DNA from: Methylonatrum sp040877625
GTDB lineage: Bacteria > Pseudomonadota > Gammaproteobacteria > Nitrococcales > Aquisalimonadaceae
Reading direction: 5' to 3'
Length of the DNA: 64,000 nucleotides
NCBI GenBank assembly: GCA_040877625.1
Contig: JBBDNK010000026.1
Coordinates: 21,106 to 85,105 of the forward strand
The notes below the pieces were generated by a model. That model saw nothing but the letters and a program-made list of their open reading frames with translations. It made no database searches and was not told the DNA's origin. Below, piece by piece: positions 1-8,869 of this stretch (its first letter is position 1; every line of letters begins with the position of its first letter). A program made the position numbers and the translations under genes.

Positions 1-863
1 TGCAGTACGCCCACCAGCCCGAATTCTTCGCTGAACACAGCGAATATGAAATCGGTGTTGCGTTCCGGCAGGAACTCCAGGTGGGATTGGGTGCCGTTCA
101 GCCAACCCTTGCCGAACATCCCCCCCGAACCAATGGCGATTGTCGACTGGATGATGTGATAGCCGCTGCCAAGGGGGTCACGTTCCGGGTTGAACAGGGT
201 CAGGACCCGCATTTTCTGGTAATCGTGCATGAAATAGAACCAGAACATTGGAATCAGCGCGGCAATCAGTGCCACGGCCGTCAGTATGATTCTCCATCGC
301 AGGCCGGCCAGAAACAGGACGAAGAAGCCGGCTGCGCAAACCAGCACCGCAGTTCCGAGGTCCGGCTGCAGAATGATCAGTGCGGTAGGCACGGCGATCA
401 GAATCATGGATAGCACGACCTGAAAGAACGTCGGCGGCAAATGCCGGTCGCTTACGTACCAGGCCACCATCATCGGGATAGCCAGTTTCATCAGCTCCGA
501 CGGCTGGAAGCGGAACACGCCGAGATCCAGCCAGCGCTGCGCGCCCTTACCCATCGTGCCGACGAACAGAACCAGTACCAGCATGATCAGCCCGGCGAGG
601 AAGATCCAGGGTGTCCAGCGCCGTAGTGTTGCAGGAGAGATCTGGGCCATCACGACCATGGCGGTAAATGCCGCGCATAGTCGGATGATCTGCCGCTGAA
701 GCTCCCCGAGGTCCTGGTTGGAGGCGCTATAGAGGATCACCAGGCCGACGCCGGAGAGTAACAGAACCGCGGTCAGCAGTTGGCCGTCAAGGTGCAGGTG
801 GCGCTGCACGAACGTGAGTCGATGCGAAGGGGCGGCGCCGGAGAGGGCTCCGTTAGTCAGCAT
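1..863 (-). CDS. rodA: RodA, peptidoglycan glycosyltransferase (SEDS family), 3' end outside window
   Basis: Reading leftward from the ATG at 863 gives a hydrophobic SEDS-family protein, open to the window edge (about 287 residues visible). RodA polymerises lipid II into glycan strands in the inner membrane during side-wall elongation and works with PBP2. Visible family features are the first membrane helix (LLTAVLLLSGVGLVILYSAS), the segment FQPSELMKLA and the stretch GKGWLNGTQS-HLEFLPERNTDF, which is highly conserved in RodA/FtsW. The start overlaps the mrdA stop by 11 bases, so the two are translationally coupled at the end of the mreBCD-mrdA-rodA operon. Only the C-terminal part is missing. 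Confidence 0.95.
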   Translation of the reverse strand, partial: MLTNGALSGAAPSHRLTFVQRHLHLDGQLLTAVLLLSGVGLVILYSASNQDLGELQRQIIRLCAAFTAMVVMAQISPATLRRWTPWIFLAGLIMLVLVLFVGTMGKGAQRWLDLGVFRFQPSELMKLAIPMMVAWYVSDRHLPPTFFQVVLSMILIAVPTALIILQPDLGTAVLVCAAGFFVLFLAGLRWRIILTAVALIAALIPMFWFYFMHDYQKMRVLTLFNPERDPLGSGYHIIQSTIAIGSGGMFGKGWLNGTQSHLEFLPERNTDFIFAVFSEEFGLVGVL

Positions 864-2763
864 TGCCCAGCTCCCCGTTGGCGTCCAGGTCCATGAATGC
901 ATCCATCACCTTGCGCGCCATGGGCGCGGCCACCGCCCCCCCGCTACCACCGTTTTCGACAATGACCGCCACGGCGATCCTGGGATCCCTGGCGGGGGCG
1001 AACGCGTTGAACAAGGCATGATCCCGAAGCCGATGCTCGATTTCCTCCTCGTCGTATTCCTGGTCCGCGGCGAGGCTGAACACCTGGGCCGTGCCGGTCT
1101 TGCCCGCGATCTGATAGGCCGCGCCCTCGCCTGCGCTGCGTGCTGTTCCTCGGGTGCTGTGGACCACCGCGACCATGGACTCCACGACCTTCTCCCAGTT
1201 GTCGTCGCTTCTCAGCGAGAGCGCCGGGTTCAGAACCAGGGGTTCCGGGTCCAGTTCCCGGGTGTCGCCGCTGGCCGAGTCCCGGATCGCGCGGATCAGG
1301 CGAGGGGAGAACGCTTCACCGCGACGCGCCAGCACGGCTGTGGCTTGAGCCAGTTGCAGCGGTGTGGTCAGGAAGAACCCTTGCCCGATGCCGGTGATCA
1401 GCGTTTCACCGTGATACCAAGCCTCGTTGCGGTTGGCGCGCTTCCACTGCCGCGAGGGAAGGATGCCGCCAAGCTCTCCCGGCATGCCGGAGTTTGGTGT
1501 CTGACCGAACCCGAACCCGCTAAGAAAGGCGTGGATATTGTCGATGCCCAGGCGGTAGGCCAGATCATAGAAATAGACATCGCAGGACTCGACGATACCC
1601 TTGTTCAGATCCATGGGGCCGTGTCCCTGCCTCTTCCAGCAGCGCCAGCGGTGATCGATCCCGGGCAGGCTGTAGTGGCCATAGCAGGTGATGCGCTCAT
1701 CAGGTGTCATGGTGCCGTGTTCCAATCCGGCGAGCGCCATGAACGGCTTGACGGTGGAGCCCGGCGGATACTGGCCGCGCAGCGCGCGGTTGAACAACGG
1801 CTTGTCGATGTTCTCCTGCAGATTGCGGAACGCGTCCAGATCGATTCCGTGCACGAACAGATTCGGGTCGAATGTCGGTTTGCTGGCCAGGGCGAGGACG
1901 TCACCATTGCGTACGTCAATGGCAACCAGGGCGCCGGCGTACTCGCCCAGCGCATCCTCCGCCACGCGCTGCAGCCGGCTGTCGATGGTCAGAAAGACGT
2001 CGTTGCCGGGGTTCGGGGCAACCCGCTCCAGTGGCCGGATCACCCTGCCCATGGCATTGGTTTCTACCCGCTCGATACCCGAGTGTCCGTGCAGACGTTC
2101 CTCGAATTGCAACTCCGCGCCGGCCTTGCCCATGTGCGTACTGCCCCTGTACCGGGACGGATCGATTCGGCTCAGTTCGCGCTCGTTGATGCGGCCCACG
2201 TGGCCGATTGCGTGTACGGCGTGCGCCCCCTGGGGGTAGAACCGGGTAAGCCGCGCTTCGACTTCCACCCCGGGAAACCGATGCCGATTGGTGGCGAACG
2301 CGGCCACGTCACGCTCGTTCAGCCGGAATTTCAGGGCAACGGCATCGAACCGCCGGGACCGCTGGCGCAGGCTCAGAAACCGCTCTATTTCCCGGTCTTC
2401 CAGCGGGATGATTTCAGCGAGTTCCTGGAGAGTGGCATCCAGGTCCGGTACCTGTTCGGGCGTTATCATGATCTGAAAGGTGGGGCGGTTTTCCGCCAGA
2501 ATCACACCATTGCGATCATGAATGAGCCCGCGATTGGGTGGCATGGGCACCAGCTTGACCCGATTTGCAAGGGACATCGTGGTGTAGTGCTGGTGGCCGA
2601 GCACCTGCAACTGCGCCATGCGGGCGCCCAGCAGCCCGAGCGCGCCAAGCACGCCGGCACCGGCCAGAACCGCCCGTCGGGTGAACAGCTGCTGTTCCCG
2701 ATGTTGGTCGCGGAGCTGGTTCTTGCCGTTGTTGTCGTTAACTGCCATACCCGGGAGGTTCAC
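853..2763 (-). CDS. mrdA: Penicillin-binding protein 2 (transpeptidase, cell elongation)
   Basis: Class B PBP that cross-links peptidoglycan in the periplasm for rod-shaped growth, as the partner of RodA. There is a short cytoplasmic N terminus, one membrane anchor (about residues 30-50, AVLAGAGVLGALGLL), a dimerisation domain and a C-terminal transpeptidase domain. The active-site SxxK is in PGSTVKPF near residue 336, the second motif is SCD in VESCDVYF, and KTG is in AGKTGTAQ near residue 552. The longest frame starts with GTG at 2763; an ATG at 2748 (MAVNDNNG) is equally possible, as neither has a strong ribosome site. Length (631-636 residues) is typical. It lies between mreD and rodA in the elongation operon. 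Confidence 0.97.
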   Translation of the reverse strand: MNLPGMAVNDNNGKNQLRDQHREQQLFTRRAVLAGAGVLGALGLLGARMAQLQVLGHQHYTTMSLANRVKLVPMPPNRGLIHDRNGVILAENRPTFQIMITPEQVPDLDATLQELAEIIPLEDREIERFLSLRQRSRRFDAVALKFRLNERDVAAFATNRHRFPGVEVEARLTRFYPQGAHAVHAIGHVGRINERELSRIDPSRYRGSTHMGKAGAELQFEERLHGHSGIERVETNAMGRVIRPLERVAPNPGNDVFLTIDSRLQRVAEDALGEYAGALVAIDVRNGDVLALASKPTFDPNLFVHGIDLDAFRNLQENIDKPLFNRALRGQYPPGSTVKPFMALAGLEHGTMTPDERITCYGHYSLPGIDHRWRCWKRQGHGPMDLNKGIVESCDVYFYDLAYRLGIDNIHAFLSGFGFGQTPNSGMPGELGGILPSRQWKRANRNEAWYHGETLITGIGQGFFLTTPLQLAQATAVLARRGEAFSPRLIRAIRDSASGDTRELDPEPLVLNPALSLRSDDNWEKVVESMVAVVHSTRGTARSAGEGAAYQIAGKTGTAQVFSLAADQEYDEEEIEHRLRDHALFNAFAPARDPRIAVAVIVENGGSGGAVAAPMARKVMDAFMDLDANGELGNAD

Positions 2764-2816
2764 TGTAGATCTGGTTTGAGTGCCGCTGTTTGACGGATTC
2801 TACCGCCAACGCCCCG

Positions 2817-3305
2817 CTACTTTACGCCGTAATGTCGACGAATACCGCGCATCAGGATGAATATCCAGGGCCACAGGAAAGTGCCCACCAATGGTGGCAG
2901 CCAGTAGCTGAGCCCCGGCGTGGGGCGGCCAGTGAGCCCATTGATCCACATCTGAATGAGGTTCACCAGCGTCAGAAGCACAAGTACGATCAGCGCCTGT
3001 TGCCCAAGTGGGTAGACCCTGATGCGCTGATGCAGTTTCAGGACCACGAACGCGACCACCGCATAGGCCAGCGCCTGCTGGCCAAGCAAGCCGGCCTGAA
3101 GGGCATCCTGCCCCAGTCCTGCTACCCAGGCCACGCCGACACCCACCCGGTGCGGAACGGCCATGCACCAGTAAATCAGGACCAGGGCAACCCATTCCGG
3201 CCTGGCTGCTCTCGCCCAGTCCGGTAACGGCATCACCGTCAGCAGATACGCAGCCAGAAAACTGCCAACTATCACCAGGCCGCCGCTTCCCCGCGCCGCG
3301 CTCAC
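2817..3305 (-). CDS. mreD: Rod shape-determining protein MreD
   Basis: Small (162 residues) integral inner-membrane protein of the elongasome, linking MreC and PBP2/RodA. The sequence is almost entirely hydrophobic, with about five predicted helices (for example VIVGSFLAAYLLTVMPLP and ALIVLVLLTLVNLIQMW) and the family-typical residues RPEWVALVLIYW near the first third. Its start overlaps the end of mreC by four bases (ATGA type), which indicates coupling. Identification rests on size, topology and its position between mreC and mrdA. Confidence 0.93.
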   Translation of the reverse strand: MSAARGSGGLVIVGSFLAAYLLTVMPLPDWARAARPEWVALVLIYWCMAVPHRVGVGVAWVAGLGQDALQAGLLGQQALAYAVVAFVVLKLHQRIRVYPLGQQALIVLVLLTLVNLIQMWINGLTGRPTPGLSYWLPPLVGTFLWPWIFILMRGIRRHYGVK

Positions 3306-4195
3306 GGTTCGGCTTCCTCGGCCATGCCTCTGGTCCTCCTGGAGCGCACCAGCAGAAGCTCGCGGCTACGGTCCAGCTCGGCACTGGGTTCGGCCGTAAT
3401 GCGGGCGAACGGCAGCCCCGGTTCCCGGACCACTTCGGCAACCCGTGCTACCGGGTAGCCCTGCGGAAATCTCCCCCCCAGACCGGAGGTGACCAGCAGG
3501 TCGCCGGTTTCGACATCGGCGTTATTGGGCAGATGGGGCAGTTCCAACTCGCGCAGGTTGCCGTTTCCGAAAGCAATGGCCCTTAGGCCGTTACGGTTTA
3601 TCTGTACCGGAATTGCATGGCTGGGGTCCGTGATCAGACGCACAACCGCGGTACTTCGGCCGACGGTATCCACCTGGCCCATGATACCGCTGGCATCCAG
3701 CACCGGCTGGCCGATAAAGACGCCATGGCGGGCGCCCTTGTCGATCTGGAGCACGTGGCGATAAGGGTCCAGGTCCACGCGCATCAGTTCAGCGATCAGC
3801 ACCGACTCTTCCACTTCGTAGGAAGATTCCAGCAGGCCCTGCAGGCGGATGTTTTCACGCTCCAGCTGATCAAGACGTTGCAGACGAACCTCGTAGAGCA
3901 GGTGTTGATTGCGAAGGCGGGCATTCTCGTCCAACAGCGCGCGCCGGGTGGCGAAGTTCTCGGAGGTATAGCCGACCAGGTCGAAGGGCAGGTTGACCAG
4001 GAAGTGCACGGGCGCCACCGCGGTGTGCACCGCCTCGCGGACTGGCGCGCTGAGGTGCTGGCGGTGGTCAAGCGTCATCAGCCCGACCGACACCAGGGTC
4101 AGCAGGATGAGACGCGTGGTCACCGAGGGACCTTGGGCGAATAACGGTTTGATGATGATCCCCGGGGCAATACCGGCCGTGTCGGTCACGGCCAA
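3302..4195 (-). CDS. mreC: Rod shape-determining protein MreC
   Basis: Periplasmic elongasome scaffold of 297 residues. A cytoplasmic N terminus is followed by one membrane helix (about residues 27-45, TRLILLTLVSVGLMTL), a coiled-coil segment (about 80-125, rich in Leu/Arg/Glu, DENARLRNQHLL) and two beta-barrel domains typical of MreC (DKGARHGVFIGQPVLDASG; TSGLGGRFPQGYPVARV). The C-terminal tail is charged. It lies 54 bases downstream of mreB and overlaps mreD, so it is part of one transcript with them. Confidence 0.96.
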   Translation of the reverse strand: MAVTDTAGIAPGIIIKPLFAQGPSVTTRLILLTLVSVGLMTLDHRQHLSAPVREAVHTAVAPVHFLVNLPFDLVGYTSENFATRRALLDENARLRNQHLLYEVRLQRLDQLERENIRLQGLLESSYEVEESVLIAELMRVDLDPYRHVLQIDKGARHGVFIGQPVLDASGIMGQVDTVGRSTAVVRLITDPSHAIPVQINRNGLRAIAFGNGNLRELELPHLPNNADVETGDLLVTSGLGGRFPQGYPVARVAEVVREPGLPFARITAEPSAELDRSRELLLVRSRRTRGMAEEAEP

Positions 4196-4249
4196 GGCGT
4201 ATCAATTCTGTGGCGGAACCGATCCCGGCACGACGTCGACAGTACCTGG

Positions 4250-5293
4250 TCAGTCTACGGTAAACAGGTCCAGGCCCTGTTCGTCCATGAGCTCCAGAGC
4301 GCGACCGCCGCCCCGGGCGACACACGTCAGCGGGTCGTCCGCTACCACCACGGGCAATCCGGTCTCTTCCATGATCAGGCGATCAAGGTTGCGCAGCAGC
4401 GCGCCGCCGCCGGTGAGTACGATGCCCCGGTCGGCGACGTCCGCACCCAGTTCCGGTGGTGTCTGTTCGAGGGCTGTCTTGACCGCCCCTACGATGGCGG
4501 ACAAGGGCTCCTGCAGGGCTTCGAGAATCTCGTTGCTGTTCAGCGTAAAGCTGCGCGGCACGCCCTGGGCGAGGTTGCGGCCCTTGACGTCAAGCTCCCG
4601 CACCTCGCTGCCGGGGAAGGCGGTGCCGATTTCGTGCTTGATGCGCTCCGCCGTGGCTTCGCCGATCAGGATGCCATAGTTGCGGCGCACATAATTGATG
4701 ATGGCCTCGTCGAAGCGGTCACCGCCGATACGCACGGAGGCGGAGTAAACGATGCCGTTCAGGGACAGCACAGCTACTTCCGAGGTGCCGCCGCCAATAT
4801 CCAGCACCATGGAGCCGCGGGCTTCGTCCACCGGCATGTTGGCACCGATGGCGGCTGCCCGGGGCTCTTCGATCAGGTAGACTTCTCGGGCGCCGGCGCC
4901 AACGGCGGATTCCTTGATGGCGCGGCGTTCAACCTGAGTAGACCCGCAGGGAACGCAGACCAGGACACGTGGGCTGGGCTTGAAGAAACGGGCCTCGTGC
5001 ACCTTCTTTATGAAATGCTGCAGCATTTTCTCGGTGACGGTGAAGTCGGCGATCACGCCGTCCTTCAGCGGCCGGATTGCTTTGATGTTGCCGGGGGTGC
5101 GGCCCATCATGTTCTTTGCTTCAAGGCCGACGGCCGCGATTGTCTTGGGTCCGCCGTCACGATCCTGGCGGATGGCCACCACGGACGGTTCGTTCAGCAC
5201 GATCCCCTGACCCCGCAGGTAGATCAACGTGTTGGCTGTGCCGAGGTCGATTGAGAGGTCGTTGGAGAAAAGCCCGCGAATGCCCTTGAACAT
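4250..5293 (-). CDS. mreB: Rod shape-determining protein MreB (bacterial actin)
   Basis: Actin-like ATPase that polymerises under the inner membrane and directs side-wall synthesis. Length (347 residues) is standard. Visible signatures are an N-terminal amphipathic start (MFKGIRGLFSNDLSIDLGTA), phosphate-1 DLGTANTLIY, phosphate-2 LDIGGGTSEVAV and the adenosine motif GIVLTGGGALLRNLD. First gene of the mreBCD-mrdA-rodA operon; a good sigma-70 type promoter lies just upstream at 5324-5352. Confidence 0.98.
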   Translation of the reverse strand: MFKGIRGLFSNDLSIDLGTANTLIYLRGQGIVLNEPSVVAIRQDRDGGPKTIAAVGLEAKNMMGRTPGNIKAIRPLKDGVIADFTVTEKMLQHFIKKVHEARFFKPSPRVLVCVPCGSTQVERRAIKESAVGAGAREVYLIEEPRAAAIGANMPVDEARGSMVLDIGGGTSEVAVLSLNGIVYSASVRIGGDRFDEAIINYVRRNYGILIGEATAERIKHEIGTAFPGSEVRELDVKGRNLAQGVPRSFTLNSNEILEALQEPLSAIVGAVKTALEQTPPELGADVADRGIVLTGGGALLRNLDRLIMEETGLPVVVADDPLTCVARGGGRALELMDEQGLDLFTVD

Positions 5294-5323
5294 TATTGCT
5301 GTCCCGCTGGGTGAAAGGCGCCT

Positions 5324-5352
5324 AATCTAACAACGGGGTGGGGTTTCAGCAA
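5324..5352 (-). promoter_or_regulatory. Probable sigma-70 promoter of mreB
   Basis: On the minus strand TTGCTG (5352-5347) and TAGATT (5329-5324) are separated by exactly 17 bases, about 30 bases before the mreB start. The element sits in the divergent gap between mreB and gatC. Found by eye; no transcription start data. Confidence 0.6.
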
Positions 5353-5481
5353 GCGGAGACGCTGGTTTCGGGCATCCCGTCACACCGGCGGCAGGTGCCG
5401 CGGTAACCATCCAGTTTGCCATAAGGGCTGTATTCACCGAAAATTGCCGGTTCCTCCGGCTATCAGGAATGGAGTCGCCGC

Positions 5482-5769
5482 ATGTCCCTGAGTAACGATG
5501 ACGTCAAGCAGATCGCGCACCTTGCGCGACTGGCGGTGAATGACGAGGATCTGGCCGACCACGCCCGCAATCTGTCCGACATCCTGTCTTTCGTGGAAGC
5601 CATGGGTGCGGTGGACACCACCTCCGTGGAGCCCATGGCCCACCCCCTGGACATGGCGCAGCGGCTGCGGCCGGATCTGGTCACCGAAGAGAACCAGCGG
5701 GAGCTGTTCCAGTCCATCGCGCCGGCAACGGAAGCAGGCCTGTACCTGGTGCCTCGCGTTATTGAGTGA
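5482..5769 (+). CDS. gatC: Asp/Glu-tRNA amidotransferase subunit GatC
   Basis: Small subunit (95 residues) of the GatCAB amidotransferase, which converts misacylated Glu-tRNA(Gln) and/or Asp-tRNA(Asn) to the amide form. It wraps around GatA and GatB. The sequence MSLSNDDVKQIAHLARLAV and the C-terminal LVPRVIE match the family. A GGAG eight bases upstream supports the ATG. First gene of gatCAB. Confidence 0.96.
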   Translation: MSLSNDDVKQIAHLARLAVNDEDLADHARNLSDILSFVEAMGAVDTTSVEPMAHPLDMAQRLRPDLVTEENQRELFQSIAPATEAGLYLVPRVIE

Positions 5770-5829
5770 TGCGGCCCCGTGCCTGTGGGCACTGGTTTTC
5801 CCAGTCTGGTTAATCAACGGATAGTCATC

Positions 5830-7290
5830 GTGACCCTGCATACCAAGACCGTGACCGAACTTGCCGCCGGCCTCACCGCCGGGGAATTCTCCAGCGTCGA
5901 GCTGACCACTGCGCTGTTCGAGCGTATCCGCAACCAGGGCGCCGGGCTCAACGCCTTCATTACGCTTACCGCGGAGCAGGCGCTGGCACAGGCCCGCGCG
6001 GCGGATGCCGCCCGTGCCCGCGGCGAGGCTGGCCTGCTGACCGGCATTCCTCTTGCCCACAAGGACATTTTCTGTACCAGGGGTGTGCGTACCAGCTGCG
6101 GCTCGCGCATGCTGGACAATTTCATCTCCCCGTATGACGCCCATGTGGTGGAGCGACTGGCGGATGCCGGAATGATCTGCGTGGGCAAGGCCAATATGGA
6201 CGAGTTCGCCATGGGCTCTTCCAACGAGACCAGCTATTACGGCCCGGTCAGTAACCCCTGGGATCCGGCCGCGGTGCCGGGCGGGTCATCCGGTGGTTCG
6301 GCGGCGGCCGTGGCTGCGCGACTGGTGCCGGCGGCCACCGGTACCGATACCGGCGGCTCCATCCGTCAACCCGCCGCGCTGTGCGGCATTACCGGTCTCA
6401 AGCCCACCTACGGCAGGGTCTCCCGCTACGGCATGATCGCATTCGCCTCCAGTCTCGATCAGGCCGGGCCGATGGCGCGCACGGCAGAGGACTGTGCCGT
6501 GTTGCTCGAGACCATGGCCGGGTTCGACCCGCGCGATTCCACCAGCGTGGACCGGGAGGTCCCGCACTACCGAGAAAGTATCGGTAATGCGCTCCGGGGC
6601 CTGAAGATCGGCCTGCCGAAGGAATACTTCGGTGAAGGGCTGGATCCCGACGTGGGTCGGGCCATGCAGGATGCCATTGAAACCTACCGGGCCCTGGGCG
6701 CGGAGTTCAGGGAGATCAGCCTGGCCAACACCCACCTGGCGGTGCCCGCATACTATGTGATCGCGCCGGCCGAGTGCTCATCGAACCTGTCTCGTTTCGA
6801 CGGCGTGCGCTTCGGCTACCGTTGCGACAATCCGCGGGATCTCGAGGATCTCTACAAGCGTTCTCGCGGAGAAGGCTTCGGCGCCGAGGTTCAGCGGCGA
6901 ATCCTGGTGGGGACCTATGCGCTGTCCGCCGGTTACTACGATGCGTACTACCGCAAGGCCCAACAGGTTCGGCAACTGATCCGCGATGATTTCATGCAGG
7001 CCTTTGGCGAAGTCGACCTGATTCTCGGCCCGACCGCGCCCACGGTGGCGTTCAACAAGGGCGAGCGCAGCGATGACCCCGTGAGCATGTATCTCTCCGA
7101 CATCTACACGATCGCCGTCAACCTGGCGGGGTTGCCCGGCATGTCCCTGCCGGCGGGTTTTGCGCATGAGCGGCCAGTGGGCCTGCAGCTCATCGGCAAC
7201 TATTTCGATGAGGCGCGGCTGCTGAATGCCGCGCACCGTTATCAGCAGGTAACGGACTGGCACACCCGGGTACCGGATGCATTCGCCTGA
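5830..7290 (+). CDS. gatA: Asp/Glu-tRNA amidotransferase subunit GatA (amidase)
   Basis: Catalytic subunit that hydrolyses glutamine to supply ammonia to GatB. The amidase-signature triad is visible: Lys78 (AHKDIFC), cis-Ser153 (GGSSGGSAA) and Ser177 (GTDTGGSIRQPAA). An upstream GTG at 5779 would add 17 residues that do not look like GatA. The GTG at 5830 (MTLHTKTVTELAAG) gives 486 residues, the family length, so I prefer it, although its ribosome site (GGAT) is weak. It lies between gatC and gatB. Confidence 0.95.
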   Translation: MTLHTKTVTELAAGLTAGEFSSVELTTALFERIRNQGAGLNAFITLTAEQALAQARAADAARARGEAGLLTGIPLAHKDIFCTRGVRTSCGSRMLDNFISPYDAHVVERLADAGMICVGKANMDEFAMGSSNETSYYGPVSNPWDPAAVPGGSSGGSAAAVAARLVPAATGTDTGGSIRQPAALCGITGLKPTYGRVSRYGMIAFASSLDQAGPMARTAEDCAVLLETMAGFDPRDSTSVDREVPHYRESIGNALRGLKIGLPKEYFGEGLDPDVGRAMQDAIETYRALGAEFREISLANTHLAVPAYYVIAPAECSSNLSRFDGVRFGYRCDNPRDLEDLYKRSRGEGFGAEVQRRILVGTYALSAGYYDAYYRKAQQVRQLIRDDFMQAFGEVDLILGPTAPTVAFNKGERSDDPVSMYLSDIYTIAVNLAGLPGMSLPAGFAHERPVGLQLIGNYFDEARLLNAAHRYQQVTDWHTRVPDAFA

Positions 7291-7309
7291 GGCGAGGAGT
7301 AAAGAGACG

Positions 7310-8746
7310 ATGGAATGGGAAGTTGTCATCGGGCTGGAAATTCATGTCCAGCTGGCGACCCGCAGCAAGATCTTTTCCGGCGCCTCCACCGCCTACGGCG
7401 CGGAGCCCAACACGCAGGCCTGCGCGGTGGATCTCGGCCTCCCCGGCGTGCTGCCGGTGCTCAATGCCGAGGTGGTGAACATGGCCGTCAAGTTCGGTCT
7501 GGCCACGGGTTGCAGCATTGCGCCGCACTCGGTGTTTGCGCGCAAGAACTACTTCTATCCCGATCTGCCCAAGGGCTACCAGATCAGTCAGTACGAATTG
7601 CCCGTGGTGCATGGTGGCGAAGTGGTGATCGAACTGGAAGACAGTGCGTCAAAGCGTATCGGCGTGACTCGGGCGCATCTGGAAGAAGATGCCGGCAAGT
7701 CTCTGCACGAAGGGTTTGAGGGCGTGACCGGTATCGACCTTAACCGGGCCGGCACACCTTTGCTGGAAGTTGTCTCCGAGCCCGATCTGCGTTCGGCGAA
7801 GGAAGCCGTGGCGTATATGAAGAAAATCCACTCCCTGGTGCGCTACCTGGACATCTCCGATGGCAACATGCAAGAGGGCTCGTTCCGCTGCGATGCCAAT
7901 GTGTCCGTGCGGCCCATGGGGCAGGAGACGCTCGGCACGCGCGCTGAGCTGAAGAATCTGAACTCGTTCCGTTTCGTGGAAAAGGCCATCAATATTGAAG
8001 TGGAGCGCCAGATCGACGTCATCGAATCCGGCGGCAAGGTGGTGCAGGAGACCCGGCTTTATGATTCCGTGAAGAACGAGACGCGCTCCATGCGCAGCAA
8101 GGAGGAGGCCAACGACTATCGTTACTTCCCGGACCCTGATCTGCTGCCGCTGGTCATCGACGACGTCATGATCCAGCGTGCGCGCGAGCAGTTGCCGGAG
8201 TTGCCGGACGCCCGCCGTCAGCGGTTCATGGAGCAGTACGGGTTGTCCGCTTACGATGCGGGCATCGTGACCGCGGGCCGTGACATGGCGGATTACTTCG
8301 AGGCGGTGGTGGCGGCGGCCGACGGCGAGGCCAAGCTTGCGGCGAACTGGGTGATGGGTGATCTGGCCGGTGCCTTGAATCGCGACGGCCGCGAAATAGG
8401 CGAGAGCCCGGTGACCCCCGACATGCTTGGCGGTATGATCAAGCGCATTTCCGACAATACCATCTCCGGCAAGATCGCCAAGGACGTGTTTGAAGCGATG
8501 TGGAACGGTGAAAGCGATGCCGACGCCGTGATCGAGGCCAGGGGGCTGAAACAGTTGACCGATAGCGGCGCGATCGAGGCCATGGTCGATGAGGTCATCG
8601 CCGCCAACCCGGCTCAGTTGGAGCAGTACCGGGCCGGCAAGGACAAGCTGCTGGGTTACTTCGTCGGGCAGGTGATGAAAGCCTCGAAGGGCAAGGCCAA
8701 TCCTGCCCAGCTCAATGACTTGCTGAAGAAAAAGCTGGCAGGGTAG
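7310..8746 (+). CDS. gatB: Asp/Glu-tRNA amidotransferase subunit GatB
   Basis: Kinase/transamidase subunit that phosphorylates the misacylated tRNA and accepts ammonia from GatA. The start MEWEVVIGLEIHVQL is diagnostic, and the GGCGAGGAG ribosome site at 7291-7299 supports the ATG at 7310 rather than the upstream ATG at 7277. Other family segments are FARKNYFYPDLPKGYQISQ, RSKEEANDYRYFPDPDL and the C-terminal YqeY-like tail. 478 residues, full length. Last gene of gatCAB; a long perfect palindrome follows at 8764. Confidence 0.97.
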   Translation: MEWEVVIGLEIHVQLATRSKIFSGASTAYGAEPNTQACAVDLGLPGVLPVLNAEVVNMAVKFGLATGCSIAPHSVFARKNYFYPDLPKGYQISQYELPVVHGGEVVIELEDSASKRIGVTRAHLEEDAGKSLHEGFEGVTGIDLNRAGTPLLEVVSEPDLRSAKEAVAYMKKIHSLVRYLDISDGNMQEGSFRCDANVSVRPMGQETLGTRAELKNLNSFRFVEKAINIEVERQIDVIESGGKVVQETRLYDSVKNETRSMRSKEEANDYRYFPDPDLLPLVIDDVMIQRAREQLPELPDARRQRFMEQYGLSAYDAGIVTAGRDMADYFEAVVAAADGEAKLAANWVMGDLAGALNRDGREIGESPVTPDMLGGMIKRISDNTISGKIAKDVFEAMWNGESDADAVIEARGLKQLTDSGAIEAMVDEVIAANPAQLEQYRAGKDKLLGYFVGQVMKASKGKANPAQLNDLLKKKLAG

Positions 8747-8763
8747 CCGCGTGCCGCGGCCTT

Positions 8764-8807
8764 GGGAGACACTGCCCTATTCCCATGGGAATAGGGCAGT
8801 GTCTCCC
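8764..8807. repeat. 44-bp perfect palindrome after gatB (REP-like, possible terminator)
   Basis: Every base from 8764 to 8785 pairs with 8807 to 8786. The centre is CCATGG and the ends are GGGAG/CTCCC. No T-run follows, so it is not a classical intrinsic terminator. A half-copy with 23 of 27 matching bases lies at 56237-56263, which suggests a dispersed intergenic family. Confidence 0.85.
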
Positions 8808-8869
8808 TTGAACATCGGGCGCCGCGCCCTCAATTTGGATAGCCTGCCCTTTGTTTTTCGGAGATGTCC

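Noticed and set aside
814..2793. 659-residue open frame on the plus strand opposite mrdA
   Set aside because: Shadow of the minus-strand PBP2 gene. Low-complexity composition, no ribosome site or recognisable domain, and mrdA carries all its catalytic motifs.
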